In this document: piece by piece, positions 1-9,005 of the stretch
Layout: each line of letters starts with the position of its first letter
Position numbering within the stretch: position 1 is the first letter of the stretch
DNA from: Dastarcus helophoroides
Lineage: Eukaryota; Arthropoda; Insecta; Coleoptera; Bothrideridae
Reading direction: 5' to 3'
Assembly: GCA_028583605.1 (NCBI GenBank)
Contig: CM053337.1
Span: 26,336,162 to 26,400,161 of the forward strand
DNA length: 64,000 nucleotides
The notes under the pieces: generated by a model
What the model was told of the DNA's origin: nothing
The model's database searches: none
The model's input: the letters and a program-made list of their open reading frames with translations, nothing else
Translations under genes and position numbers: made by a program

Positions 1-859
1 AAGATACACTTCTGGAAATTTTCTTTCAATCGCCAGTGTCTTCCTTAATACTGCCTTTTCTAAAAAATTCTGAGCCGAAATCCAAATAATCAAAATTTTA
101 TCAACATTTTAGGTTTAATATTGAACTTTTTAATTTCTTCTTACAAAATTTCTCAAAACCACGACATTTTGCCGAAGTTTTGTGTATAAATTTAAAATTT
201 ATATTTATTAATCTCGCCTTTTTCCCAAGATGTGAAACTTCCTCCTTAAAATAAGGAGCTGAAATTTAAAATTTTGAGATTAATAAATTGGCCATTTTTG
301 ATAAATTTTAAACTTAAGTTAATATTTCTAAAACAAATTTTGATTTGCTAAACTTTCTTAAATTTCAAGTTCAAACTCGAAATGTGGAATTATTTTCTCA
401 AATCTTTAATTTGAGATTGAATGTTTTAAGTTTTTGCAGAAATTTTAAACTCCGAATGAAATTTTTAGTTTGAATGGAGGAGCTTCGAATAAAAATTCAT
501 ATTTGGGTTAAATATTAAGATTTTGAGATAAGAGTAAGAAATGTAATATTGAAATTGAAATTTTTTATTAGATTACAAGTTTTTCGAAATATAGCATTTC
601 TTTTTAAAATTCTGAGTTTAAATGTGCGATATTTATTTATTTATTTTTCTTAGTGATTTAAAATCTGAAACGAAGATTTTATAGAAACACTGATTTGCCT
701 TTTCAAAATGTTGACTTTAATCCAGAAACTTAGATTCTTTTTCTGAATTTTCAGTATCGGTTTGAGCCTCAATGCAGATGATGTCGGTACTTCTTTTGCT
801 AATCAATCAAAATTAGTGCGGTTAAAAATGCCAGTTCTGCTGGAGATATATGTATCTCG
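1..859. other. AT-rich anonymous DNA
   Basis: This stretch has no gene that I can support. It is AT-rich with many short runs of the AAATTTT and TTTTGAAATT kind, like the decayed repeat fields further along the window. The sequence becomes more GC-rich only as the pogo-like element is approached. Confidence 0.5.
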
Positions 860-861
860 TA

Positions 862-885
862 GGGGGAAGTCCCGTAACGCCGGAC
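862..885 (+). repeat. left terminal inverted repeat of the pogo-like element
   Basis: GGGGGAAGTCCC matches the right end exactly in inverted orientation. After a variable stretch CGGAC follows at 881-885, as at the right end. Confidence 0.9.
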
Positions 886-1266
886 GGCACCTAACGTCGG
901 ACACTCGAAGTATCTCGACAAGTCGCAACGCGTTTGTTTAAAAAGCAGGTGATAGGGGCGCGGGGGAACGTAACAATACACGATCGAGGGTCCCGGTTCG
1001 CCAATGTCGCGCAACGCCTAGGTGGGAACAGTTGATTGCTGTTTTTGGTGGAAATACATTGCGTCACGTAAGATCAAAGTAAGTATAACTACAATGGTTT
1101 TTAGTTTATGTGGTTTGGATAATTGTTATTTTATGTCATAGTTAATACATATCTAAAATTTGTAATATTTTTTGTCGAATTCCATAGCAGTTTTTGTATA
1201 TGACAATTAATTTAAGGATTCTCTGTCCCCTAGTACCAGACACAAAAGCTTCCCCTAATATCGGAC
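872..1266 (+). repeat. left subterminal repeats of the pogo-like element
   Basis: Four related copies of a motif close to CCCCTAGTACCGGACA lie at about 872-885, 889-904, 1227-1243 and 1252-1266. Their inverted counterparts lie at the right end. Such subterminal repeats are often transposase binding sites; that role is inference here. Confidence 0.6.
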
Positions 1267-1349
1267 AATAAAAAAACAATTTTTTCATGAAATATTATAC
1301 TTTTTGATCATTATTATCTATTGTTTTAGGAGAACAAAGAGATATCGAA

Positions 1350-2753
1350 ATGGAGAAGACGAAAAAGAAAGGAAAATGGGACCAAAGTAATTTACAAACT
1401 GCGATAAACAATGTTTTGACAAAAAAAATGAGTTTGAGAGAAGCTTCATTGCGTTATAATATTCCAAAAAGCACCTTACATGATAAAATATCGTCATTAA
1501 ACCGTGGACAAGAAGTGTCATTGCAACCAAAGTTAGGTAGATTCACTAATACCTTCACACCAAAATACGAAGAACTCTTAGTGCAGCATGTAAAAGATTT
1601 ATCTAATAGGTGTCTGCCGTTAACAAAACATGAATTTTTGAAGTTGGCTTACGATTTGGCTGAGGCTTTGAAGATCCCTCATCGCTTTAATAAAGAGAAA
1701 GGAGCTGCTGGTAAACACTTTTACTACGATTTCATGCAGAGACATCAGGACGTATCGCTGAGATCACCAGAGTCAACAAGCATAATGAGGGCTGTGGGGT
1801 TTAACAAACCCCAAGTTGATCTCTTTTTTAATAATCTTGACAGAATGATGACACAATTCAAATTTCCACCTTCGAAAATTTATAACTGTGATGAAACTGG
1901 AGTCAGCTGCGTACAAAAACACCAAAAGGTACTTGCTCCAAAAGCTGTTCGACTCACTTCTTCTGAGAGGGGCAAAAATATTACAGTCTTATTTTGCATG
2001 AGTGCCAACGGCCATTTCATTCCGCCCTTCTTTGTCTTTCCTAGGCAAAGAATGAATGATCGGCTCATGATAAATGCTCCAGCCGAAAGCGTAGGCGTGG
2101 CCCAGCCAAAAGGCTGGATGAATAGTGATATTTTTCTTCAATGGCTACAATTATTCAAGAAACACTCTTGTTCGATAAAAGAGAGCCCTGCGCTGATACT
2201 TCTGGATGGACATTGTAGTCACAAGACAGTAGCAGTCATCAATTTTTGCCGAGAAAACGATATTCATTTGATAAGCTCGCCACCACACACTACCCACAAA
2301 CTACAGCCGCTAGACAGAACGTTTATGAAACCATTTAAAGATGCCTACAACCAACGTTGCGATGCGTGGATAAGAGCAAATGCTGGATCTCGAATAACTG
2401 ACTACGATATTGCCGGCCTCGTCAGTGAAGCATTTACAAAAGTAGCTCGTCTAGAAATTGCAGTGTCCGGCTTCAAATACACAGGAATTCAGCCATTCAA
2501 TAGAGATATATTTTCTGATCTGGATTATTTACCTGCCGATATGACCAACATTCCGTTAGAAGACCCACAAACATCCTCAAACGCACCAGGTACTAGCAAA
2601 GAAGTTCCTGTTTCCTCCAGTGACTTAACTGAAGCTGGCAGCTCGTCGACGAACTGCGATTTAGAGCAGTCCATTAATATGGACACACAAGGACCCTCAG
2701 AGGCTTCTAAACAATCTACATTCGAAAAAAATATCAACACCTCAAGCCATTGA
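1350..2753 (+). CDS. pogo/Tigger-like DDD transposase
   Basis: This 467-residue protein would bind the element's ends and catalyse cut-and-paste transposition. Residues about 10-50 form a Psq/CENP-B type helix-turn-helix (SLREASLRYNIPKSTLHDKI). Residues about 65-140 resemble the second CENP-B-type DNA-binding domain. The DDE_1 catalytic domain follows: D181 in NCDETG, D286 in LLDGHCSH and D322 in LQPLDRTF, with about 35 residues between the last two. The ATG lies a few bases after an upstream in-frame region lacking family similarity, and the HTH starts right behind it, so the start is well placed. The C-terminal 60 residues are Ser/Thr-rich and low in complexity. The frame stops at 2751-2753, but an overlapping frame continues the element's coding. 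No catalytic residue is missing. Confidence 0.92.
   Translation: MEKTKKKGKWDQSNLQTAINNVLTKKMSLREASLRYNIPKSTLHDKISSLNRGQEVSLQPKLGRFTNTFTPKYEELLVQHVKDLSNRCLPLTKHEFLKLAYDLAEALKIPHRFNKEKGAAGKHFYYDFMQRHQDVSLRSPESTSIMRAVGFNKPQVDLFFNNLDRMMTQFKFPPSKIYNCDETGVSCVQKHQKVLAPKAVRLTSSERGKNITVLFCMSANGHFIPPFFVFPRQRMNDRLMINAPAESVGVAQPKGWMNSDIFLQWLQLFKKHSCSIKESPALILLDGHCSHKTVAVINFCRENDIHLISSPPHTTHKLQPLDRTFMKPFKDAYNQRCDAWIRANAGSRITDYDIAGLVSEAFTKVARLEIAVSGFKYTGIQPFNRDIFSDLDYLPADMTNIPLEDPQTSSNAPGTSKEVPVSSSDLTEAGSSSTNCDLEQSINMDTQGPSEASKQSTFEKNINTSSH
2726..2732 (+). other. candidate -1 slippery heptamer A AAA AAT
   Basis: The transposase frame reads GAA AAA AAT here, so the bases 2726-2732 form A_AAA_AAT, matching the X_XXY_YYZ slippery pattern. 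Slipping back one base enters exactly the frame of the PHD-like finger. I did not identify a clear pseudoknot downstream. A one-base deletion in the A-run explains the same arrangement. Confidence 0.4.
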
Positions 2754-3205
2754 CTAACCTTGATCCAGATGTAGTCCAGGTTATCCATAATTTGTCACCA
2801 TTGCCGGATGCTGCAAAAAAACGATCGCTTGCTCGAAAGAGAAAATGCGAAAAAAGTGAAATTTTAACTTCATCACCGTACAAAATTCTTGTAGAGGAAA
2901 AAGAAAATGAAAAAAACGTTAACGAGAAAAATAAAGCAGTGGGAAATAAATTTAGGACAGCAATGAAAGAGAAAGGGAAACAGACCAAAGGAGTAAAAGC
3001 CAAAGGGAATAGCGGAAATAAAGCAAAAAAAAAGACATCGTTGGCTGAAACATCTGACACGAGAACTATTTGGGTAGTTTGCTTAGAGGATCACAATGAA
3101 GACTGGATACAGTGCTCCAGCTGCCGTGGATGGGCACATGAAGCATGTGCAGATATCCCTGAATGTTCAGAATGCTACATATGCGATCGATGTACGATGG
3201 GTTGA
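2726..3205 (+). CDS. PHD-like zinc-finger extension of the pogo transposase, -1 frame
   Basis: This frame is open from 2711 to the stop at 3203-3205 and overlaps the end of the transposase in the -1 frame. It has no convincing ATG near its start. It encodes a long Lys/Glu-rich basic linker and then a Cys/His cluster at 3085-3200: an initial Cys, CSSC, a His, and further Cys residues ending in CDRC. This resembles a PHD-type finger. Related pogo-family transposases in animals often carry such a finger at the C terminus of one protein. I infer that it is the transposase tail, reached either by -1 ribosomal frameshifting at 2726-2732 or, in the active ancestor, without a shift. The second reading means this copy lost one A from the A-run. 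Confidence 0.7.
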   Translation, partial: KKYQHLKPLTNLDPDVVQVIHNLSPLPDAAKKRSLARKRKCEKSEILTSSPYKILVEEKENEKNVNEKNKAVGNKFRTAMKEKGKQTKGVKAKGNSGNKAKKKTSLAETSDTRTIWVVCLEDHNEDWIQCSSCRGWAHEACADIPECSECYICDRCTMG

Positions 3206-3210
3206 AGATG

Positions 3211-3250
3211 TCCGGTACTAAGGGTTTGAAGTAAACTCCGTCCGGTACTA
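3211..3250 (-). repeat. right subterminal repeats of the pogo-like element
   Basis: TCCGGTACTA occurs at 3211-3220, just after the stop codon of the PHD-like frame, and again at 3241-3250. A degenerate copy (GTCCGTCACTAGGGG) overlaps the terminal repeat at 3433-3447. All are in the opposite orientation to the left subterminal copies. Confidence 0.6.
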
Positions 3251-3432
3251 GGTGCCATTTGCTGAGATTTATTTTTTTACTGTCAAAGTTTGATTTAAGA
3301 TTGTTCTTATGTTTAAGCAGAGTTATAAGTTTTGTTAATTTAATTTGATTTTATATTTTGTTATTAAAATAATTTCATTATTAAAGCTTAATTTGTTGAA
3401 ACAGTTTTTTTTATAGTTTAAATACCTTAAGT

Positions 3433-3456
3433 GTCCGTCACTAGGGGACTTCCCCC
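3433..3456 (-). repeat. right terminal inverted repeat of the pogo-like element
   Basis: Read inward on the minus strand this begins GGGGGAAGTCCC and reaches CGGAC after 12 more bases. TA follows at 3457-3458. Confidence 0.9.
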
Positions 3457-3599
3457 TAATTGTTTATTTAATTTCCGATGTGGTAAAGGAATAAAACTTT
3501 CTACGCGGTGTCGTAGAAAAGTAAAGAGACTAATTTTTTATTTACCAAAGTTTATATTGTTCGCAAATATCAATGTTCTTCTTCCTATGTTAGGACTTA

Positions 3600-3830
3600 G
3601 TCCAGTGTTTCTTACAATGTTTCTCACTCTTGGCATGCGGAGGTCCAGCTTTCGTACCAACATTTGGTGGTCTTTCTGGGAGTTTCGCGTTGTGAGGCCT
3701 TTCAGTTTTTGCTATTCTGGGTGGCCAGTTATCAAGCATCCCATCTACATGTTCTCTTCACTGTTTTCGTTTTATTCTGGCCCATCTTACCGCATTCTGT
3801 AGCCCAGAGATCTCTTTGATTTCTTCATTT
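3600..3830 (-). pseudogene. LINE C-terminal tail fragment
   Basis: On the minus strand this gives VRWARIKRKQ, HVDGMLDNWPPRIAK and a Pro/Arg-rich GRPP-like stretch. This matches the typical 3' end of ORF2 in this LINE group and is comparable to 48.95-49.13 kb. It is broken by stops. Confidence 0.55.
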
Positions 3831-4148
3831 CTCTTAAGGTCGAGTAATGTGTAGTCTGTTATAGGTCTCAGCACTTTCATTTTTTTTGTTCTCAGCTGTC
3901 TTTTTCAAGGCTCTAGTTTCAGTGGCATATATCATAATTGGCCTAACACATGTTTTATAAATTCTAAGCTTGCTAGATATATTCATATATATATTCATTA
4001 TATATATATTCATTCCTCTATATTATGTCGCGTAGGTATCCTGATATCAGAGAAACTTTTGTTGTTTGTCTCTGCACCTCCTCTTTAAGATTTCTTTTAC
4101 TTGTTATTGACGCCAAGCTATGTATACGACATAACTTGCTATATGATC

Positions 4149-4500
4149 TTATTGTATACTGCTAGCTTGCATCTTTTCGGTTCCCTGGATATAGCTAGGC
4201 ATTGGGTTTTTTTGGGTAAAAATAATTATATTGAAAGAGTCAACAACCTTTTCGAAAGCATTGAGAAGTCTCTGGAGGTTATCTTCATTTTCGGAAATTA
4301 TTACGGCGTCGTCCGCATAGCACAGTATTTTGATTTCTTTATTTACCATTATATATCCTCGGCTCTTGCTCTTAACCTCTCTTATGATTTCGTCCATGAT
4401 GGCGTTGAACAATATTGGACTTAGGCTAATTCCCTGTCGCATCCCCGTCACGATTGGGACTTTCTTCGTCTTTCCTGAGTCGTCCTTATGAATGTTGAAG
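4149..4500 (-). pseudogene. LINE reverse transcriptase, catalytic core fragment
   Basis: The minus-strand frame shows GMRQGISLSPILFNAIMDE, the conserved RQG...LSP..FN motif, then ILCYADDAVIISENEDNL, which carries the YADD catalytic motif. It stops soon afterwards. It continues the RT started beyond the Harbinger insertion. Confidence 0.85.
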
Positions 4501-4844
4501 TGTTTATTTTCAGTTCGCTAACGGTTCCTATTATGTTTGGGTTTACTCTTGGTTACTTCGGTAGCCGTACTATGTCAGTTATGCACGGTTCTCACAAGGC
4601 AATTTTTATCGGTCAACTAAAAATCGCTTCCGAATAGAACAATAATCGCTTCATGACTACACTGTTTCGATAAAAGTTGATCAACTTTTGTTGACCGATA
4701 AAAAGTTGCCCGGCTGCCAACTTTTGCTATCAAGTCGGCTTAATTTTTGAGCGAGTTGAATCTTGTTGAACGTGAGAACGAACCAGACCGACTCGAAAGC
4801 GATTAATCTTTGTATTTTTTGTGTGTGTGATAGGTACCTAGTGC

Positions 4845-4910
4845 ATGAGCAAAATGGCTTCGTCTAAAAAGGGGTTTAAATGGAGTGATGCTATAACCTT
4901 CAAGTTTCTA
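4845..4910 (+). pseudogene. Harbinger MADF-like protein, N-terminal stub
   Basis: ATG at 4845 starts MSKMASSKKGFKWSDAITFK. The WSDAITFKFL part resembles the first helix of MADF/Myb-like proteins (W..D....FI/L) encoded beside Harbinger transposases. Similarity ends near 4907 where the deletion joins it to the opposite gene. Confidence 0.55.
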
Positions 4911-5215
4911 AATCTTAATAGCTTCTCGCATGTTAGTATCCTGTTTAAAAATTTTTGGCCGGACTTTGGAAAGAAGTTCATTGAACATGGCCTCGCTCAT
5001 ACGCAGAAATTTCTTGTATCCAGCTTTATCTTCGATCAATAGCTCTTTTAAAAACATCTGTGATGCTCCTAGTCGGTTTCTCCTAGATATCCAGCTCCTC
5101 TCCCAACATTTTCTTTTTTTCTAAATATCTCTTTTCTCAATATTATTTTTATTTCCTCAAATAAAGTATTCTTAATTTCCCGTACACACCTTTGCACTAC
5201 TTTATTTGGAGCCAT
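4911..5215 (-). pseudogene. Harbinger transposase, N-terminal fragment
   Basis: A minus-strand ATG at 5215 opens a frame of about 45 codons. After a frame change near 5100 it is followed by ISRRNRLGASQMFLKELL, a KKFLRMSEAMFNELL stretch and KIFKQDTNMREAI. This order (RR..LG....L..EL, FLRM....F..LL, I.KQDT.MR.AI) is diagnostic of PIF/Harbinger transposase N-termini. The catalytic DDE part is deleted. Confidence 0.8.
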
Positions 5216-5334
5216 TTTGGAGAAACCAATTCGGTCCGATCGTTATTTCAACCGTGTGAACGCAAATCGCTTGCGATTTTTGTCGGTCAACAAAAATCGT
5301 TCAATTAAAATCGCCTCGTGAGAACCTCGCATTA

Positions 5335-5800
5335 GACGCACTCTATCGAACGACGGGGTGAGATCAATGAAGCACATTTATGCCATTTTTGTGAATTCTA
5401 TGGCTTTTTCGGTATCTGCCTAATGGCGAATATCGCGTCACTCGTCGATCTGTTTTTTCTGAAGCCTTACTGTTTCTCTGATATCTCCTCTGATATAATT
5501 ATTGTAAAGAGCTTTGTTACTGAGCTAAGTAGACTTATTCCCCTATAAATCTCGGGGCAGGTTTTGTCCTTCTCTTTGAATATAGATATCGTTTGTTTTC
5601 TCTGTTCTGGTATTCTTTGTGAATACTTTTCTGTTGAACAGGGTTTGCAGTTGCTGGGTTAGGTTACCCCTCCCTATTTTAGCATTTCATTGGTTATCTC
5701 GTCTAATTCAGGTGATTTTCTATTCTTTAGTGCACTAAGTGTTTGTCGTATTTTCTCCTGTGTTATTAACCAGTTCGTCTGCATCCTCATTTTCACTTTC
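5335..5800 (-). pseudogene. LINE reverse transcriptase, N-terminal part, broken
   Basis: Minus-strand fragments give LKNRKSPELDEITNEMLK, matching the conserved KAPGxDxIxxExLK region that opens a LINE RT domain. Further on comes a segment matching the FDRVRL region just before the Harbinger insertion. Several stops and shifts are present. Confidence 0.65.
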
Positions 5801-6335
5801 GGCTCTGTTAGTCCCGCCCTATAATTGATGGCAGGGTTTTTTCCAGGCTTCTGATGATATTTTCGTTATTTGTATATGTTTTCTAATTGATTTTTTCCTG
5901 TTTCTCAGCATGTTTCATACCTTCTTTTGTGCTTCGTATAGATTGTGCTTCATATCCAAGGAGAATTTTTTCCTGAAGCTTCGCTTTATTGTTTGTATTT
6001 GTTCATTGACTCTATTTCGTACTATTTCTTCTTCTAAATTAAAGGTACGCAGTTTGGTTTACTTCTGCAAGTGTTTTCATATCCCGAGTAAACCAAAGTT
6101 TTGATTATTTTTTCTCATTTAGAATGGTTTTCCTTTGTCCCAGGGCTTCTTTTGCGGCTGTGATTATTTTTGTCTTCAGTTTTTCTCAGGCAGCTTCCAC
6201 GTCATCTGCTTCCAGAATTTTGACGTTATTTATATGCAGTGCCAATCTCCGTTGATATGGTTCTCTCGTTGAATCATTTGACAGCGATTCAATGTTTAGC
6301 TTTTCAATTTGGATGGCTTGGGTTCTACGTCCTCT

Positions 6336-7020
6336 TTATTCTTTGTTCCTGATTTTCGCTAGGATGACATTGTGGTCGGTTATGATGTTAGCTGAGCCTA
6401 AGACTCTTACGTCTAGTATTTTTGATGGGGGGACCTTTTCGTTCGTGATGATATAATTTGATACTAATTTTTGATCTCTTGCGTTTTTAAACGTAAAGTT
6501 GTACTGCAGTTTGTAAGGAAGGAATGTGTTGTTTATTCTCATTTTATTTTGTGTGCATGTTTGAATTAATTGTTTACCATTTTTGTCGATGGTCTCTTCA
6601 TTAAATCAGTTTTTCAATCCCCCTATCACACCGTTAACAACTCTAGCATTGAATTTTTCGAGCAATATGACCTCATTCTTTTCTGATATTTCGTCGGGTA
6701 CCCTTTGCAGGTTTTCGTAGAAGGCGTTTTTCTCCTCTAATGGCGCATATACGCTTACAATATGGGTAGTTACCGTGTCTTGGAGCTTAAATATAGTTTA
6801 CAATAATATGTCGTTTAGATATATGACATTTTCTGTTTGCTTTAAGTTTTTCATGTACCATTAAGCCGACTCCCCATTTGGCTCTCTCGAATTTCTTTTT
6901 CCCTCTATATATAAGAATACAGTCTTCTTAGTTGGTGTTTCCTTTACCTTTCTTCTTCGTTTCTAAGAGAGCACATAGGTTAATTTTGTGTCTTTTGATC
7001 TCCATTAGGGGTCCTTGTTG
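6336..7020 (-). pseudogene. LINE APE-type endonuclease, broken
   Basis: The best-preserved piece (6542-6336) ends in VLGSANIITDHNVILAKI, the SDH/TDH-type final motif of APE endonucleases. Upstream fragments in shifted frames resemble the start of such a domain (MEIKRHKINLCALLETK). This enzyme nicks the target for target-primed reverse transcription. Frame breaks occur throughout. Confidence 0.7.
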
Positions 7021-7254
7021 TTAAAAGACGTTATATTCCGACATCACATTTGTGGTATTTTCGGTTTCCTTAATGGTTTTTTCTTTTTCTTCGCTGGGTC
7101 ATTATCCAAATAATCGATCCTATCATCCGGGGCTGCATTGTTAGTCCTAGGAGCGATAATTGTTTTTACCACAAGTAGGTTGCTAACCTCACTTGCAAAC
7201 CCTCCTTCTTTATCCGGGCTTGGGACCGGCAGTGCCTCGATGAGCTACTTAATC

Positions 7255-7894
7255 TACATATTGGGGTTACCGGCGGAAACATCAATGTTATCTTCTTCAA
7301 AGTAGTTCCCTTAAACAGCTCTACATCGATGAAGAGGTTGTTCTTAGTGTTGGTAGCAGCGCTGGAAGGAAGTCGTCAACCGGTATGGTCTTCAGCATGT
7401 CCGTTACACTTTGTCGGATGTGGCCGACAGTCCCGCAATGACATCCTTCGAAAACATGTTTCAGTTGAGCAAAGAGAAAAAAGTCACAGAGACTGAGTTC
7501 AGATGAATAGAGAGACTAGGAAACCACAGGAACGTCAAAAATTCTGTGACGGAAAGGGAAGAGTGACATAGGGCGTTGTCATGATGAAGCATCCATTTGT
7601 CTGTAATGTCTGGTCTCATGCACATGACCCTTTTTCTGAGCTTGTCAAGGACGTTTTTATAAAAAACCTGGTTGACAGGTTGTCGTCGGTTTCGAAGTTC
7701 CTCCATGAACGGTGATCATCTTCAACGTGTTCTCTATCTTCCAAAAATGCTTTGTGTCAGCGAAACGCTTGAGCTCGGGATAAAAAATGTTCCCTATAGC
7801 CCTGTTTTAACTTTTCAAACGTCACACTTTCGGATTCTCTCAGCTTAACACAAAATTTATTGGCATAACGTTGCTATAAATTCCGCTGTTCCAT
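7255..7894 (-). pseudogene. mariner transposase, internally deleted
   Basis: ATG at 7894 starts MEQR; after frame breaks come VTFEKLKQGYREHFLSRAQ and DREHVEDDHRSWR, the mariner N-terminal HTH region. It then jumps directly to LDKLRKRVMCMRPD and KWMLHHDNALCHSSLSV, the second catalytic Asp region of mariner, and ends in a degraded GNYFEEDNIDV-like C-terminus. The middle, including the first catalytic Asp, is missing. No clear mariner TIRs are visible. It abuts the 5' end of the LINE. Confidence 0.85.
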
Positions 7895-8011
7895 TCTGCG
7901 TGACGCACAACCAAAAATCCAACTTCACTAATAGCAGCCACAAAAATCATGTCGTTACCGGAGGGAGTTGAAACTCGCACTGAGTTATGGGAGGATACTG
8001 ATACACGTGCT

Positions 8012-9005
8012 CTAGCACCACAATATAGATATTAGCTTACGCATACAGTAGTGACAAGAAGCGTCGGTACCTTTGATCTTGAGGTAGCTAAAATCGTTGG
8101 CCTTCAGTGGTGTCAGCCATGTTGTGGATTGTGCACGCCCACGAAAACCTAAATTTATTTATTAAACAAAACCATCAAGTTTATTAATTTCAATTGTTTA
8201 ATTTACTACTTTACAAATAGTCCCAAAATACTTATTCTCGTGTATTTTTTAAATAATGTGTATTTTGTAATTACTGATAACCTGATAAGTATAAAGAATA
8301 CACAAAGAAATTTAAACACAAATTGTGACTGACGGCAAAATAATTTCTACAGGAAAAAAACTTGTTTATTTTTTTGTATAAAACTGGCCAATGCGAGTGT
8401 AATAAAACAGTTTTTTTTAATAAAACAAATTGGGTGTACTCGAATATTACCGTTTGCCGTCTTTTGGAAATTAAAAAAAAGCTAATTTTACCAAATTATT
8501 ATTGCTGTTAGAGTTACATTTATAAATACAACGTGTAAATTCTCCTCTTTTCTCTTTTATTTGGTTTCGTCTCATTAGTGCAATGAATTATAACAAGACT
8601 GACTTTTAAATAAAACTGATCCAGTGTTGCCAGATGACCTAAACAGTATTCGCGAACAATCTCCTTAAAAATCTCACAATTCGGATGAAAATCCCTAACC
8701 ATATCAAATTTCTAGAATATCCATAAATGTAGATAAATTGTCTTACATTTTTACCATGAATGAATAACATATGAATGTAAAATAAAAAATCATATTCGCT
8801 CAAGTGCTGATTTTCCCGAACACTTCGCAACTTTCAACTGACATTCAGTTACCCAACGACCATAGATCTTATTTCTAGTTATCATAGAACACTGCGACGC
8901 CATGTTCGTAATTGTGCAAATTAACGCATGAGCAAACAAAATTCGTGACAAAATTTTAGGACTTTGTCGCTACTGTATGCGTAAGCTAATATCTATACTG
9001 TGCTA
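8012..9005. repeat. ~1-kb inverted-repeat element (putative MITE)
   Basis: About 45 bp at 8012-8057 recur inverted at about 8960-9005. Both begin CTAGCAC when read inward and share TATAGATATTAGCTTACGCA then TACAGTAG(T/C)GACAA. The interior is AT-rich without coding. No convincing target duplication is visible, so the superfamily is unassigned. Confidence 0.6.

Larger units (their letters stand above)
862..3456 (+). mobile_element. pogo/Tigger-like DNA transposon, structurally complete
   Basis: Both ends carry the 12-bp inverted repeat GGGGGAAGTCCC and are flanked by TA (860-861 and 3457-3458), the target duplication expected for the Tc1/mariner-pogo superfamily. The similarity between the ends continues more weakly to a shared CGGAC at about 24 bp. 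Inside lie a 467-codon DDD transposase and, in another frame, a PHD-like finger. The element is about 2.6 kb and its main ORF has no stop or internal frameshift, so it looks younger than almost everything else in the window. Recent activity is inferred from the intact ORF and matching ends. Confidence 0.93.
4587..5326. mobile_element. PIF/Harbinger deletion derivative
   Basis: The ends carry the inverted repeat GGTTCTCAC(A/G)AGGC, followed by further inverted similarity containing TCGGTCAAC. The element interrupts the minus-strand LINE between its FDRVRL and RQG motifs. It keeps only the 5' ends of the two convergent genes typical of Harbinger elements: a MADF-like start on the plus strand and a transposase N-terminus on the minus strand, fused tail to tail by an internal deletion near 4910. 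GCA flanks both sides imperfectly (4583-4585, 5329-5331), so the target duplication is not certain. Confidence 0.8.
3540..7235 (-). mobile_element. degraded non-LTR retrotransposon (LINE), minus strand
   Basis: Read on the minus strand, the segment gives in order an APE-type endonuclease (about 7020-6336), the fingers/palm of a reverse transcriptase (about 5800-5335), the RQG and YADD part of the RT (4500-4149), and a C-terminal tail ending in the Arg/Pro-rich GRPP-type motif (about 3830-3600). Many frameshifts and stops show that it is dead. It is interrupted at 4587-5326 by a Harbinger derivative. The clade is not resolved; the same C-terminal tail type occurs in the plus-strand LINE at 47.4-49.2 kb. 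Confidence 0.85.
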
